From Luzula sylvatica (taxonomy: Eukaryota > Streptophyta > Magnoliopsida > Poales > Juncaceae): DNA of 64,000 nucleotides. Under the pieces are notes generated by a model. It was not told the DNA's origin. It saw only the letters and a list, made by a program, of their open reading frames with translations, and made no database searches. The position numbers were made by a program, and so were the translations under genes. Positions 23,127 to 34,489 of the stretch are shown in pieces (the stretch's first letter is position 1; each line of letters opens with the position of its first letter). The DNA is taken from contig OX326960.1 of NCBI GenBank assembly GCA_946800325.1, positions 11,506,893 through 11,570,892 on the forward strand, in the 5' to 3' direction.

Positions 23127-23226
23127 TTGAAGCCACGACATGTTTAGATCAAACCGCTGATCCGCTCAACGCCACCATGTGCGTTATCAGAAAGCACCTT
23201 CTTGTTCCTCCTCTTTGATCCGACAT
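23127..23226 (-). pseudogene. Histone H4 pseudogene, locus 3, distal unit
   Basis: Starts at 23226-23224 and retains only the N-terminal part and AlphaN-like codons, with a deletion of GFTNPAIR... before GGVERISGL. Leader intron 23246-23339; leader and promoter to about 23530 with AATCCAACGG near 23466 and a TATA-like CATAAATAA near 23430 (minus strand). Confidence 0.7.
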
Positions 23227-23529
23227 TGTTGAAGAAGAAATTAGCCTGTAATTGAAGAACGATAATCAAATTAAGCTGTTAGTCGTCAATATTTCAAAAG
23301 ATTAAGAAATTTAATTTGAGTAAAGAAAAGAAGAAATACCTTGTGAGAAAAGCAAGCGATCGAGAAAGAGAAAATAAAAATGAAAACCTGCAGTCCAAAG
23401 TGAGGAAGAGAGTGGAAGGTGGGGGTTATTTATGGAGGAGATGGATTACGTGGATGAATATAAACCGTTGGATTGCATGTGATTAGACGGATGAGATTAA
23501 GTGGATGGATTAAGTGGATGAATATAAAC

Positions 23530-24720
23530 CGTTGCGTGCGAGAGGTGGGCATCCCACCGTGGGATTGAGGCAAGTTATTTATTATTAGTTCGTTGCCTAA
23601 TTATGAACAACAACAAATTATTGAATTTAAGAATTCCTTTGATGATGATAATGAACAACACAATATTAGTGTTAATATCAGTATAATACCAAAATGAAAG
23701 TTTGATAAATATATTTGAATGATGTTATTGCACGAACTAACATTAATAAATTGAGAACGATTGTATTTTTTTTTAATTAAATAATTATTATACATTTATT
23801 TATGGTCATTGATATTTATTATATTTATATATTATTATTTATATGTTTTATGAATCATGGAAAAAAATTCTAATATAATGAAAAATCAAATCAAATCAAT
23901 ATATATTAATTTTCATATGTATGACATGTTACAATTTAATTGTTTTTTCATTATGATAAAAAAAATTAAGAATATAAATATTTTTTATATAAGAAAGATT
24001 TTATTTACATAACTTATGGACTGCGATAAACTAATAGATAACTATAAAAAATATTAATCATCGGAAAAAATGATGAATACCATATTTTACGAAAAAAATG
24101 ACAACAAAAAATTGTATCATTTTTGTTCAAAATAGTTCATTCATGTCATATCTAATATGAAAATAATGTACAACACGACTCACTACATGCAATTAATGAT
24201 ATAGTACTAATAAAAAGATATTCATCTGAAATGAAATGTAAATAAAACATAAATATCTAGGAATGTTCATTCGGTCGGTTCGGTTCGAACCGAACCGAAT
24301 AAGACCAAGATAATTTAAACTAAACCCAAACTAAAGTCAAACTGAATCGAGTAAACCGAACTATTATTTGGTTGAACGAATAAAAAAACATTACAACTTT
24401 AAAATATAAATAAATTAAAGACAAAACCATAATTTAATAATAAAAAAATATAAAAATGTATTAGTTTATTGTTTACAAGATATTATATTATTTTTCATAT
24501 TATTAACATTTATTTATTAAAAAAAATGAAAATGAGATGTTATTCGGTCGGTTCGATTTAACCGGTTGAAAGCTCTAAAATGGAACCGAACCGAATAAAT
24601 CGAAAAATACTATTTTTCCACCGAAGTCAAACAAAATAAATCGACAATATCAACCGATTAAATCGAGCAATATCATATTTTTGAAATATCACATTTTCAA
24701 ATTGAAAATAATATCAAATT
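23530..24720. repeat. Duplicated block upstream of H4 locus 3 (partner 50620-51410)
   Basis: GGTGGGCATCCCACCGTGGG and about 800 bp of following AT-rich sequence match 50630-51410 closely. The match is interrupted here by an insertion at 24255-24659. No gene. It extends the H4/flank block beyond the limits of duplication copy 1. Confidence 0.85.
24255..24659. mobile_element. 405-bp insertion with GGTTCGGTTCG motifs
   Basis: The empty counterpart at 51340-51365 reads CATAAATCGAGCAATATC. Here 405 bp lies between AAAT (24251-24254) and AAAT (24660-24663). It has TCGGTCGGTTCGG near the left and again at about 24545, with a palindromic TTCGAACCGAACCG. Of the same general class as the GG-rich dispersed motifs at 4416, 33890 and 51730; superfamily not assigned. 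Confidence 0.6.
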
Positions 24721-25009
24721 TTGGATGTATTTAAATTGGGTAAAAAGAATATAAAAAATAAACGGGCTTTTAGTTGAAAAAATAAAAAAATAAACGGGTT
24801 TCGATGTATTTAAATTAAATTTTAATTTGGATGTGTAATTATTTTGGACGAATATATACTTGTGATATTTATTTAAAATTTAATAATATTCTGTTTTCTA
24901 TTTATTTTGTATGTAATATTATAATGACATTAAATAAAAAATTTACTGGTTCCGCCCCTGACTGATTGATTATAAGTGAATGATTTAAGAAGATGTGTTT
25001 GGCTCAAAA

Positions 25010-25426
25010 AGCATGATTGGTCCAAGCCATTTTTGTCATATTAGTGTTAATCACAAATAAATATTTTCTATTCTTATTAATCATGAATTTCATTTAGAGA
25101 TTAGTCCGAATTTTATTTTGGGCAAATTTTCAAAACTCCCCTAACTTTTTTCAATATTTTAAAAATCCCCTTCACTTTTGCGATACTCAAAATAAATTTT
25201 TATTTTCAAATACCTCATATATATGTGTTAAAATTAATTTTGTTCGGTATTAAACAATGATTGGACAAAAATAATCCTCTATTTTTGTAATATACAAGTT
25301 TACTAAATAATGTTTAATTTTTATATTTAAAAAATAGTAAATCTAATTAATTAATTATATATTAGCATATAATTACAAAATCATATATCGCTAGACATAT
25401 AATTTATTCAATGAGTAACAAATAAT
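25010..25426. repeat. Direct repeat J, copy 1
   Basis: Matches 56447-56885: GATTGGTCCAAGCCATTTTT through GAGTAACAAATAATAAAA. Divergence is low. Non-coding. Confidence 0.85.

Positions 25427-25504
<78 letters not shown>
25427..25504. repeat. Poly(A) plus (AT)30 microsatellite
   Basis: A run of 17 A followed by about 30 AT dinucleotides. Copy J2 at 56880 has only a short A-run here, so the tract is a local expansion at the repeat edge. Confidence 0.95.
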
Positions 25505-25508
<4 letters not shown>

Positions 25509-25539
25509 AGAATCCACAATTCGAATCCAGAAATCGAAT

Positions 25540-25900
25540 CCACCAGGCGGAGCGGAGGGGTATTTTCGTAATTATCCAATTTTATTTTTGCTTCTAGCGC
25601 TCCAATCTCCACTCTTCCTCCCGAGCGGCGACGGCCTTCTCTTCGTTAATTTCGTTAGCTTCTCGCGAGCGGCGACGGCCTTCTGTTGAAGCCGGTGACT
25701 AAGCTTCAAATCTGTTGAAGCCGGCGATCTCGAGCTCAAATCTGTTGGAGCCGGCGATCTCGAGCTTCTCGCGCTCAAATCTGTTGAAGGTGTAACGCCC
25801 AAGAGAGGAGTAACGCTCAGATCCGTGTGTGCTTTTATTCGAATGTTTTTTGAGCTTACGGGAGGGGATCCATGTGAGATTCGTCATTTTGTTTGAGATT
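25540..25900. repeat. GC-rich segment with 34-bp tandem units
   Basis: GAAGCCGGCGATCTCGAGC recurs with about 34-bp spacing (three units, 25688-25795). GAGCGGCGACGGCCTTCT occurs twice (25622, 25666). Short minus-strand frames are open through it. It may be the 5' end of an unrecognised gene or a captured gene fragment. Confidence 0.5.
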
Positions 25901-27500
25901 TTGGATTGATTTTGTTTTGCGTTATGTCTGATGGTATTTTGTGTTATCTGTTGTTGATATTGTTGGTGGAATATGATAGATCCGTATTTGGATAGTACTC
26001 CTCATTATAGATTTTATAAAATTTGTGCACGATTTTGCAAATGGGGGGAAGGTATTTGAATTTTGATTGCAATTTTGTTATTCAAGGATCTAAAAATAAG
26101 TCTTATTCCTCAATTAATTCATCTGACTTTCTGGTCAAAGCTCAAATTCTAATTTTTTTCAATCAAAATCGAGAAATTTGACATTTATATATTTTCCTTT
26201 TGTAGAGAAGAAGGCTGCAATCATTTTTGTAACAAGGGTGCGAAGTAACTCGACGAAAATACCCTTTGACTGGTACGAGTTCTCATATCGATAAAGAAAT
26301 GCCATGGTGCTGGTGTTTAGATTTTTGCACATAAATATTTAGTCTGAAGAGAAGCATGGTGATGGAGCTGCAATATACCAAGGATCGATGCGATTTAAGA
26401 TGGTTTGAACGCTAGAAGGAAGTGAAACCTTTGACGAAAGAGGATCTTGGCAGAGAAATGGAAGCACTCAATTGACGTTGGTGCCGGAGTCATTGATGCG
26501 GACTATTGTGGAAAAATCGGAGTGATACTTTTCAATTTTCCTGACACATATTTCAAGGTAAAACGACATTCTGATCCAAGACGCTTTAGAACTCGTGAAA
26601 TGGAACCCTGATTTCGCCATTGCTGAATTAGAAAAGAAAAGGAAAAAAAACATCAATTTCAAGGGTAATTTCGTAATTTCTCCACCTGGTGAATTCTTTC
26701 TCCCTTTTCCAAATGATAAAGGCACCTTCATAAATAAAAATATAAATACGAAGTCGACAGGGGCGTTTAGGTAATTTTCAATATTGTATGGGCACGATGA
26801 GTATTGTTTTCCTTTGTTGTACATTTCCAACAATAACAATTACAGTGGGATTATATAAAAAGAACCACGAAAAAATTAAATTGTTGACAATGTTTTTTGC
26901 ATTTTATCAGCCCTTGTCATCGTATTATGCCGCAGCAGGAATCCCGCAATAGTTTTCCTTCCACAAGATAGAATCTCAATTGCGCAATTAATCTGGGCTG
27001 CATCCAACAGAGCTCATTCGACATTTCGCAATTAATCAGCCCTTGTCTTTATTTCCTTTTTAAACCCTGATCTTTTTGTTCTTTTCTTTTTGGTATTTTC
27101 TATTGTTCATTGCATAGGTTTTTTGTAAGTTAGATATATCTTATTTGTTCATCTATAGTTTAAAAAAATAAAGGAGAAATATAGTTTTGTAGACTCTAGA
27201 GTAATTTAAAATTGATATTTGGGCATGAAAAGAGGGGGTATTTTTGTTTTTTTAGATACAAATGAGACTAGATCTTTTAGTCCTATTTGATTTTCTAATT
27301 TGTATAGTTTCTTTACCCCTTATTTTTGTTATTATTTTGGTTATTCTTGGCAAAATGGATGATCGAAAAGATTATTCTCTTTCGTTTTGTATTGCTTTTT
27401 ACTACACAGAAAAGAGGTATTATAAGTTTCGAGAGATTTTTTGTTTATTTCACTTCATATTTCTATGTTTATAAATTAACAGTTAATATATGTAAGAATG
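25900..27500. other. Unassigned intermediate-composition region
   Basis: Less AT-rich than most intergenic DNA here but without a frame I can assign. A minus-strand frame of 123 codons (26468-26839) lacks recognisable motifs. No repeat partner in the window. Confidence 0.35.
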
Positions 27501-28885
27501 ATTTAATTTACATGTGTATTAATATTTTTCAATTTTAATCATATATTTTGCTAAATTAATAGTTAATATTTGTGAGAATGATCAAGAGTATATATCATAC
27601 TATTGTTAAATTTAATAGTATATTTTTCTAATTTCAATCATACATTTTGCTAAATTCAATCATATATTTTGCTGAATTATATGAAATTAATGATAATGTT
27701 CATCGGATAATTAACTATATTTTAGTAAATTCAATCGTATATTTTGTTAAATTTAATCATATATTTTGCTAATTTCAATAATATATTTTGCTAATTTCAA
27801 TAATATATTTTGCTGATTATATGAAATTAAAGATCGTATTCATCGGCTAATTAACTATATTTTAGTAAATTCAATCGTATATTCTGTTAAATTTAATCGT
27901 ATATTTTGTTAAATTCAATCATATATTTTGCTGAATTATATGAAATTAATGATCGTATTCATCGGTTAATTAACTATATTTTAATATATTCAATCTTATA
28001 TTCTGTTAAATTTAATCATATATTTTGTTAAATTCAATCATATATTTTGTTGAATTATACGAAATTAATGATTGTATTCATCGGATAATTAACTATATTT
28101 TAATAAATTCAATCGTATATTCTGTTAAATTTAATCATATATTTTACTAATTTTAATAATATATTTTGCTGATTATATGAAATTAATGATCATGTTCATC
28201 GGATAATTAACTATATTTTAGTAAATTCAATCGTATATTCTGTTAAATTTAATCAATATTATGTTAAATTTAATCGTATATTCTGGTAAATTTAATCATA
28301 TATTCTGATAAATTTAATCATATATTCTGTTAAATTTAATCATATATTATGTTAAATTTAATCATATATTTTGCTATATTCAATAATATATTTTTGTTGA
28401 ATTATATGAAATTAATGATCGTATTCATCGAATAATTAACTATAGTTTGCTAAATTCAATCGTATATTTTGCTAAATTCAATCGTATATTTTGCTAAATT
28501 TAATCATATATTATGTTAAATTTAATCATATGTTCTGATAAATTTAATCATATATTATGTTAAATTTAATCATATATTATGTTAAATATAATCGTATATT
28601 TTGCTGAATTATATGAAATTAATGAGCTAAATTCAATCGTATATTTTGCTAAATTCAATCGTATATTTTGCTAAATTTAATCATATATTATGTTAAATTT
28701 AATCATATATTCTGATAAATTTAATCATATATTATGTTAAATTTAATCATATATGCTGTTAAATATAATCGTATATTTTGCTGAATTATATAAAATTAAT
28801 GACCATGTTCATCGTATATTTTGTAAATTCAATCGTATATTTTGCTAAATTTAATCATATATTTTGCTAAATTCAATCATATATT
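27500..28885. repeat. AT-rich minisatellite with higher-order units
   Basis: The basic unit is about 22-23 bp (AATTTAATCATATATTTTGC and variants). Superimposed is a longer block with GAATTATATGAAATTAATGA, TTCATCGGATAATTAACTAT and ATTTTAGTAAATTC that recurs at about 27675, 27820, 27935, 28050, 28170 and 28400, so arrays expanded at two scales. Confidence 0.9.
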
Positions 28886-28974
28886 TTCTTAGAAAACTCG
28901 GTCATTAAAACCCTAATTTCGTCCCTCAAATTGCTTAATTTCGTTCTCTCCTCTTTCAAATCCCTAAACAACCC

Positions 28975-29110
28975 GACGACGTTTTCGTGGTCCAAGTGAC
29001 GGAGGAGTTTGATTTCGCGAAGAGTTCTCTTCGCGTCGATTTTGTTGTCGAAAGCATTCGCGATTTTCTTTATCGCAACTTGCTCTCCCGTCTCTGAGTT
29101 CGAAGCCGAG
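28975..29110 (-). pseudogene. Captured MAP kinase exon (exon-2-like)
   Basis: On the minus strand, an acceptor TTTAATTTCAG at 29111 is followed by [44 protein letters not shown]. This is kinase subdomains II-III of plant group A/B MAPKs, including the ATP-binding Lys of VAIKK and the Glu of LREIKLL. From 29110 the classical 130-nt exon 2 would end at 28981, at HEN. After HENVVGL the sequence no longer matches a MAPK. Intron-like sequence at the acceptor suggests capture from genomic DNA, not an mRNA copy. No other MAPK exon is seen. Confidence 0.85.
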
Positions 29111-29112
29111 CT

Positions 29113-29870
29113 GAAATTAAAGCGAGAACAGATTTAATTACAATTAATCAAAAGAAGTTTGGTCCTAATCTTAATCAAGATCTCATCAAGAAGCCAATTT
29201 TTTTGTTTTTTATAATTTTGGTCCTAACTCTCAATCAAGAAGCCATCGTTTTAGTTTTTTTGTATTATTCAAATCTAGTATCACTGGACATTGTATTGAG
29301 TGATATAAAATCTAGAAACGTAAAGAGTGAAAAAAATGGTAGCTCATAATCACAAAAGAACCAACTTTTGGAAAGAGAGTGATAAACACACTAAAAATGG
29401 AGCTCAATAAATCCAAATGGAGATCTATGAATCAATCAATATTTCCAAAATAGAAATGCAATCCTTACAATAGCATTAAAAAAACGAGCAAAAAGAAAGA
29501 TCTAAATTGAGAAAATTTCGCGCTAGAAAGGAGAAGGATAAGGCAACGCGTGACCTAAAAAGAGATGGTAAGCGGAGGCAAATGGCGTCGGGCGTCGGGC
29601 GTCGGACGTCGGATCTCGAGGAAAGGGAACGGGCGGCTGAGAGAGGCGAGCCTGTTGATGCTGTAGAGATGAGGGGCGAGCTCAATCGACATGGCTATCC
29701 TCTTATCTTCTTCTCTCTTTTTTTCTTTTTCTTTTTCTTGTCGTGCATCAACAGGAAAGAAGGGGAGAGATGAGTTGAGTTTGGTTCTCGATCCATTGAG
29801 AGAGAGACAGCAGTGAGAAAGAGGATGGCCCCATCGGTATTGGGCTAGAATAATTATAAAAAGAACCCCA
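29113..29870. other. Unassigned flank of the MAPK exon
   Basis: Contains a GC-rich patch (29510-29690, with GGCGTCGGGCGTCGG triplication) whose frame is rich in Arg/Glu/Lys and open for 88 codons on the plus strand, probably low-complexity. No known domain. It could be part of a composite transposon carrying the MAPK exon; I found no convincing terminal repeats. Confidence 0.35.
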
Positions 29871-30193
29871 GTTACTTTTATTTTAACATAAGTTTGTAAA
29901 ATTACAAAGAGGTCCCTCCGACTCTACATGTATTTATTTTTGATCCTTGGATTCGTTTTGTGGATTCTATTTAACATTTCTCTCTCTCTATATATATATA
30001 TATCATGATATTTAATTTAAAAATATTATTAATTTATTATTTTTTTATGAATTATATATAATATAAATATATTAAAGTAATAATTATATAGCCTATTCGT
30101 TTTCGTTATTTTTTGAAAATCGCCGTATCCGTATTGGTGCAACATAGGTGAAGATGTGACATCATGAGAAAGTTTAGAAATGCCGCGAATGTA

Positions 30194-31290
30194 AGGGCAT
30201 GTTTGGTTGATCGTATTAGAAATTACATCAAGTAAATTAACTTCCCGCAAGTCGACTTCCCGAAAATGCACTTCAAATTCAAATGTTTGGATTCACGAAA
30301 GTGAAACTACTGGATTTATAGTTTTTATGTTTGGGTTGATGTAATTGGATTATGAAATTTCTAGATTTATATGTATTAAAATTTGAAAAACATCAAAATA
30401 AATATCGTAATTTTTTATCAAATGTTAATAAATCATATTTATAAGTATTTTATATTGAAAATAATCATGTTTTTCAAAGATAATAATTTTGACATAAAAA
30501 ATATTTTGTTCAAATATAAATATGGATCAAATTTTCATTTGATAACTAAAAAATTAATCAAACACGATAATTAAAATAAATAAAAAATATATATAAATAT
30601 TAATTTTGTATACATCATGTTTTCATATACTAAAATACTAATAATGTTTTAAAATAATTTATAATATTTCTCAATTTTTATAGTTTTTGAAAATATTAAT
30701 TATATTTATAATATTTCCGGGTTTCTTTGAATTAGTAATGAGTCAAGCGTTACATTTCATTACTAATTAGTACAAAACGCCAATATTTAAAATATAATTC
30801 ATATTTACAAATATTAAAAAATGACAAAATAATTAAAAATATTTAAAAATAATATAAAAAAATAATATTTAATATAATTATAGTTATTTTGAGATTATAG
30901 TGATTGATTAGATTCTTATATTAACACAATGAAAATATAATTTATACTTATACTAAAATGTAATTATTTTTTGTGGTATTTTCGAGTTGTCTATTTATTT
31001 ATTTAGATTATTGTGAGTAGTGTTTATTTATTTATTCAGATTATTGTGCTTGATTAATTTTTTATATTAATACAATGAAAATATAATCCATATTTGAGGG
31101 GAGGTTGTGTTGTGATGTATCTCCACTTCATGTAAATTTGAGAGAATCTTGAGTTGCAGGAAAAGTGAGAGATAATGTAAGTCGACTTGCAGTAGTTTGA
31201 CAAATTACATCAAACCAAACAACAAAAAATAGACTAATGCAGTAGGTCGACTTACTAACTGACAGAGTTACTGCAAAACAAACATGCCCT
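30194..31290. mobile_element. Non-autonomous DNA transposon (1.1 kb) inserted in repeat F
   Basis: Ends AGGGCATGTTTGGTTGATC...and ...CAAAACAAACATGCCCT, an inverted repeat of at least 12 bp. Flanks are GAATGTA (30187-30193) and AAATGTA (31291-31297). Four other copies of the locus (8276, 13156, 39857, 57949) read GCGAATGTAAGTG without it, giving precise empty sites. Interior is AT-rich with GTCGACTT motifs near both ends and no transposase. Probably hAT-like (7-8-bp duplication), but a different superfamily is possible. Confidence 0.8.
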
Positions 31291-31499
31291 AAATGTAAGT
31301 GGGATAAATTTCATAAATGGAGAAATGAAATACGGATAATTACTGCTATCATGAACATAGAAAGGAAATACTGATTATTTATGATACGATCTTACGAAGG
31401 AAAAAAATAATAACAAAAATTGAATTATTGATGTTCACAATAGTCCCGGACAATATCACATATAAATGCATTGAACATGCGAGTTTGGAGGGCCATTTA

Positions 31500-31537
31500 T
31501 ATTTTCCCTTTTCCCTTTTCCCTTTTCCCTTTTGACG
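31500..31537. repeat. (TTTTCCC)5 short tandem repeat
   Basis: Five units of TTTTCCC; absent from other repeat F/C junctions. Confidence 0.85.
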
Positions 31538-31576
31538 ATTGATATTTTATCATTTCGATTTCTGTGTAGATAAGAA

Positions 31577-31822
31577 ATGGCGGCCAATTTGAGAAAATCA
31601 CGAACTCATCTTCCCTTGTTTAGCTTTTCACTTCAGATTACTGTTTCGATTCTGTGTTTTTGCATTTTGTTGCTACTTAGCTCAAACTTTGGAGGGCCAT
31701 GTATGTTTTCACTCCAGAGTCCAGACACGAACTCATCCTTCTCATCTTCCCTTAGGTCTATCTATTCTAATTTCTATGAGTACCTATTTATCTATTATAT
31801 TATTCTGAGCTGGCTGGTTTGA
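31577..31822 (+). pseudogene. Small frame with signal-peptide-like start (repeat C)
   Basis: Opens MAANLRKSRTHLPLFSFSLQ followed by a strongly hydrophobic run ending CILLLLSSN, which looks like a secretory signal or first membrane segment; the remaining 45 residues are featureless. At least eight other copies of this sequence lie in the window, mostly without the start codon or with frameshifts. I do not recognise the parent gene. It may be the first exon of a secreted or receptor-like protein carried within the duplicated block. Confidence 0.4.
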
Positions 31823-32009
31823 CCTCGAAACCAATAGAACAAAATAAGAGCAACTCTACAGATTCAGAGCAATTTTCAACCCATATAAACCATGAAATTA
31901 ACCAATTACAAAATTCAATTTTGATTTAATTCAATTAAAACAAAACAACATATTTACGCATTTAAGTCCTCCTATATTTGACAAAAGAATTAAGAATTCC
32001 TACACACAA

Positions 32010-32218
32010 AAGAATCCTTGCCTTTTCAGAGCATAAACTACACTACAAGTCCTCCTCCTCCTCACGGTGTGTTTCTTCATAGATCAAACCGATGATCCAC
32101 TCAAAACCACCACATCATGCCAATAGGCGAATTGCTGGATTGGTGAATCCATGGGGCATTATCTCGAAGCTCCTTCTTGTGCCTCCTCTTTGCTCAGACT
32201 TGTCCCACGATCAGACAT
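32010..32218 (-). pseudogene. Histone H4 pseudogene, locus 4, proximal unit
   Basis: Start at 32218-32216 (MSDRGT-like after base changes), H4 core GFTNPAIR.LA at about 32110-32150, then a deletion that removes the segment encoding [11 protein letters not shown]. The C-terminal VYALKRQG is at about 32020-32040. Not coding. Confidence 0.7.
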
Positions 32219-32237
32219 TGTTGAAGAAGAAATTGGC

Positions 32238-32330
32238 CTGTAATTTAAGGACAATAATCAAATTAAACTGTTAGTATTGATATTTCAAAAGATTAAGAAA
32301 CTTAATTCGAGTAAAGAACAGAAGTAATAC
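32238..32330 (-). other. Intron joining the two H4 units of locus 4
   Basis: 93 bp with GT/AG ends, homologous to the inter-unit introns at loci 2, 3 and 6. Confidence 0.6.
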
Positions 32331-32481
32331 CTTGAAGCCACGACGTCTTTCTTCCTAGATCAAACCGCTGACCCGCTCAACGCCACCACGTCATGCCAAT
32401 CAGCGAATTGCTGGATTGGTGAATCCATGGGCGTTATCTCAAAGCACCTTCTCGTGCCTCTTTGTTGAAGAAGAAATTAGG
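32331..32481 (-). pseudogene. Histone H4 pseudogene, locus 4, distal unit
   Basis: Retains the H4 core (minus strand) up to CTTCAAG at 32331 but has lost about 12 bp covering the start codon, so no ATG remains next to the leader-intron acceptor. Leader intron 32482-32575; promoter to about 32770 with AATCCAACGG near 32700 and ACGTCA near 32757 on the minus strand. Confidence 0.7.
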
Positions 32482-32894
32482 CTGTAATTGAAGAAGGATA
32501 ATCAAATTAAGATGTTAGTCTTCAATATTTCAGAAGAGCAAGAAATATAAGTTGAGTAAAGAAATGAAGAAATACCTTGAGAGAAAAGCAAGCGACGGAG
32601 AGAGAGAATAAAATGAAAACCTGCAGTCCAAAGTGAGGAAGAAAGCGCAAGGTGGGGGTTACTTATGGAGGAGATGGTTTGGGTTGATGAATATGAACCG
32701 TTGGATTGCAAGTAATTCGACGGACTAGATTGAGAAAGAGAGAAGTTATTCGGATCAATGACGTGTGGAGAGATGGGATCGTGGGAAGTTTGTGTTGGAT
32801 TGGAACATAACGAGTCATGACCTGGCTGAATCATAGCTTTTGGGCTTGGTGTATATTATTTGATTGGATCCTGATGGCCTGTGTTGGAACATAA

Positions 32895-33665
32895 TGAGTC
32901 ATGACCATCATTGTATTTTTAAAAAATAACACCCAAACCAATTTTCATGACATAAATCATGAAATAAACAAATTACAAAATAAAAATGTTGATGTAATTC
33001 AATTTCTTGTATTATTTTAAAAGAGAAAAATATAATCACACATATTTACAACAAGATCTTCCTATATGGGACAATTGAACAAATAATCCCTCAACAAAAA
33101 GATCCACTGGAGCCAGTACAGTAGCATCATATCATCATTTTCATTTAAACCATTAAATAATGATACGTAAAAAAATTTAAGTCATTGATTTTACGACATG
33201 TTTTCGGCATTATTAGAAGATCACATCCTACATGTATAAAACTGACTATTATTATTATTGGTTATCTTCGTGTTACTAGATTAAGTGTATTCGTTTGTTT
33301 AGTATTTTACATTATATTACATGATCAAATGTGATTGCAGTGAAATATGAAAAAATTATATGTGAAATACTCAAAAAATAATATATAATATTATAAATCA
33401 TACAATATATATTAATATTATTTGTAGAACTTCAGTTTTAAATCCATCAAATATATTTGTTTCAATTTTCTGTTTATCTTGACATCCATAATTACATAAT
33501 TCATATATACCGATTTTCCTTATTTCAATTTGTAAGACATTATGTTAGAAAATACAATGCAAAAAATACATATTTGCATAATAAAATTTCAAGTACTATG
33601 ATATATTTTTAAAACATTATAACTATATGAATCACATATAATACTAAGTAGGTTATATTTTGTTT
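32895..33665. repeat. Dispersed repeat A, copy 2
   Basis: More diverged from copy 1 than the 36563 copy is; closest in detail to 61870-62628. Confidence 0.7.
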
Positions 33666-34340
33666 TTGTTTTTTCATAAAATTAAGTTATATCAAAAACA
33701 TTATTATACAACGACCCCAATAAATTAATAATTTTATGCAAAAAGTACATATTTTTTTGTTATCATAATATAAAATAATTATAAAACATATATACACTCA
33801 TTGATACCTGAGTTCAAATAATTTATTTTGAGATGATATTTTCTTCATTACCATACAAATATTTATGCACTTCAATAGTCTTTTTTACAATTGGATCGGA
33901 CTGGGTGGTCGGACCGGAAAAAACCGGATAGGAAGGACAGGACCTATTTCCGATTCGGTTCGTTTACAATACAACATTTACAATAAAACCGGTAAAAATC
34001 ATTGAACCGGCCGGTTTTTTGTAAAAGACCGTGAAACAGATTGATATAAAAAAACTGGTCAATTTTTTCTTTCTCCTGATGAAGTTACCAAAGTTATTTT
34101 TTTCATTTTTTTTTCTTCTCATCGCTGCAATGTAAATTAATCTTGTCTTTTTTGTTATGAAAATATTTTATTTATTATGGAAACTAAATCAGAAAATTGG
34201 AAATACAAATTAATTATAATGATTTATTGCAAATTATCACGATATTTCTTCGCTTTAAACAATCAAGTGAATATTTTGATAAATCATCAAATGATATTAT
34301 ATTTCTTATATATAACTTTATACTATATTTATTTTTTATG
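33665..34340. other. AT-rich gap with a GG-rich motif patch
   Basis: Mostly AT-rich and featureless; 33890-34045 has GGACCGGAAAAAACCGG and similar motifs typical of dispersed GG-motif repeats. Two overlapping plus-strand frames at 34177-34400 are hydrophobic, AT-biased and not convincing. Confidence 0.4.
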
Positions 34341-34485
34341 CTTTCAAATATTTTTTCTTTTGATATAATGGAGAAGTCTCATATGTCCTCCATCCATTGA
34401 TGTCAATGAGAATCGAACCCACAACCTCTCACAACATATGTTTTTTTGTGTGACACACTCAACCAACTAGACTATAGACCCATTG
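34340..34485 (-). mobile_element. tRNA-derived SINE-like element
   Basis: On the minus strand: TAGTCTAGTTGG (34474-34463, A-box consensus) and GGTTCGATTCTC (34419-34408, B-box consensus), within a tRNA-like head GGGTCTATAGTCTAGTTGG. An A-rich tail runs toward lower coordinates. It sits at the edge of a MATH-BTB 3' flank (compare 14020-14040). Not a functional tRNA: the acceptor and anticodon stems cannot be drawn convincingly. Confidence 0.5.
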
Positions 34486-34489
34486 ACTC

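Noticed and set aside
25391..25612. Minus-strand frame with long Tyr-Ile repeat
   Set aside because: Translation of an (AT)n microsatellite.
26468..26839. 123-codon minus-strand frame
   Set aside because: No recognisable motif, biased composition and no splice or promoter context; kept only as unassigned sequence.
29507..29773. 88-codon plus-strand frame rich in Arg/Glu
   Set aside because: Low-complexity, ends in a poly-T-encoded Phe run; no family resemblance.
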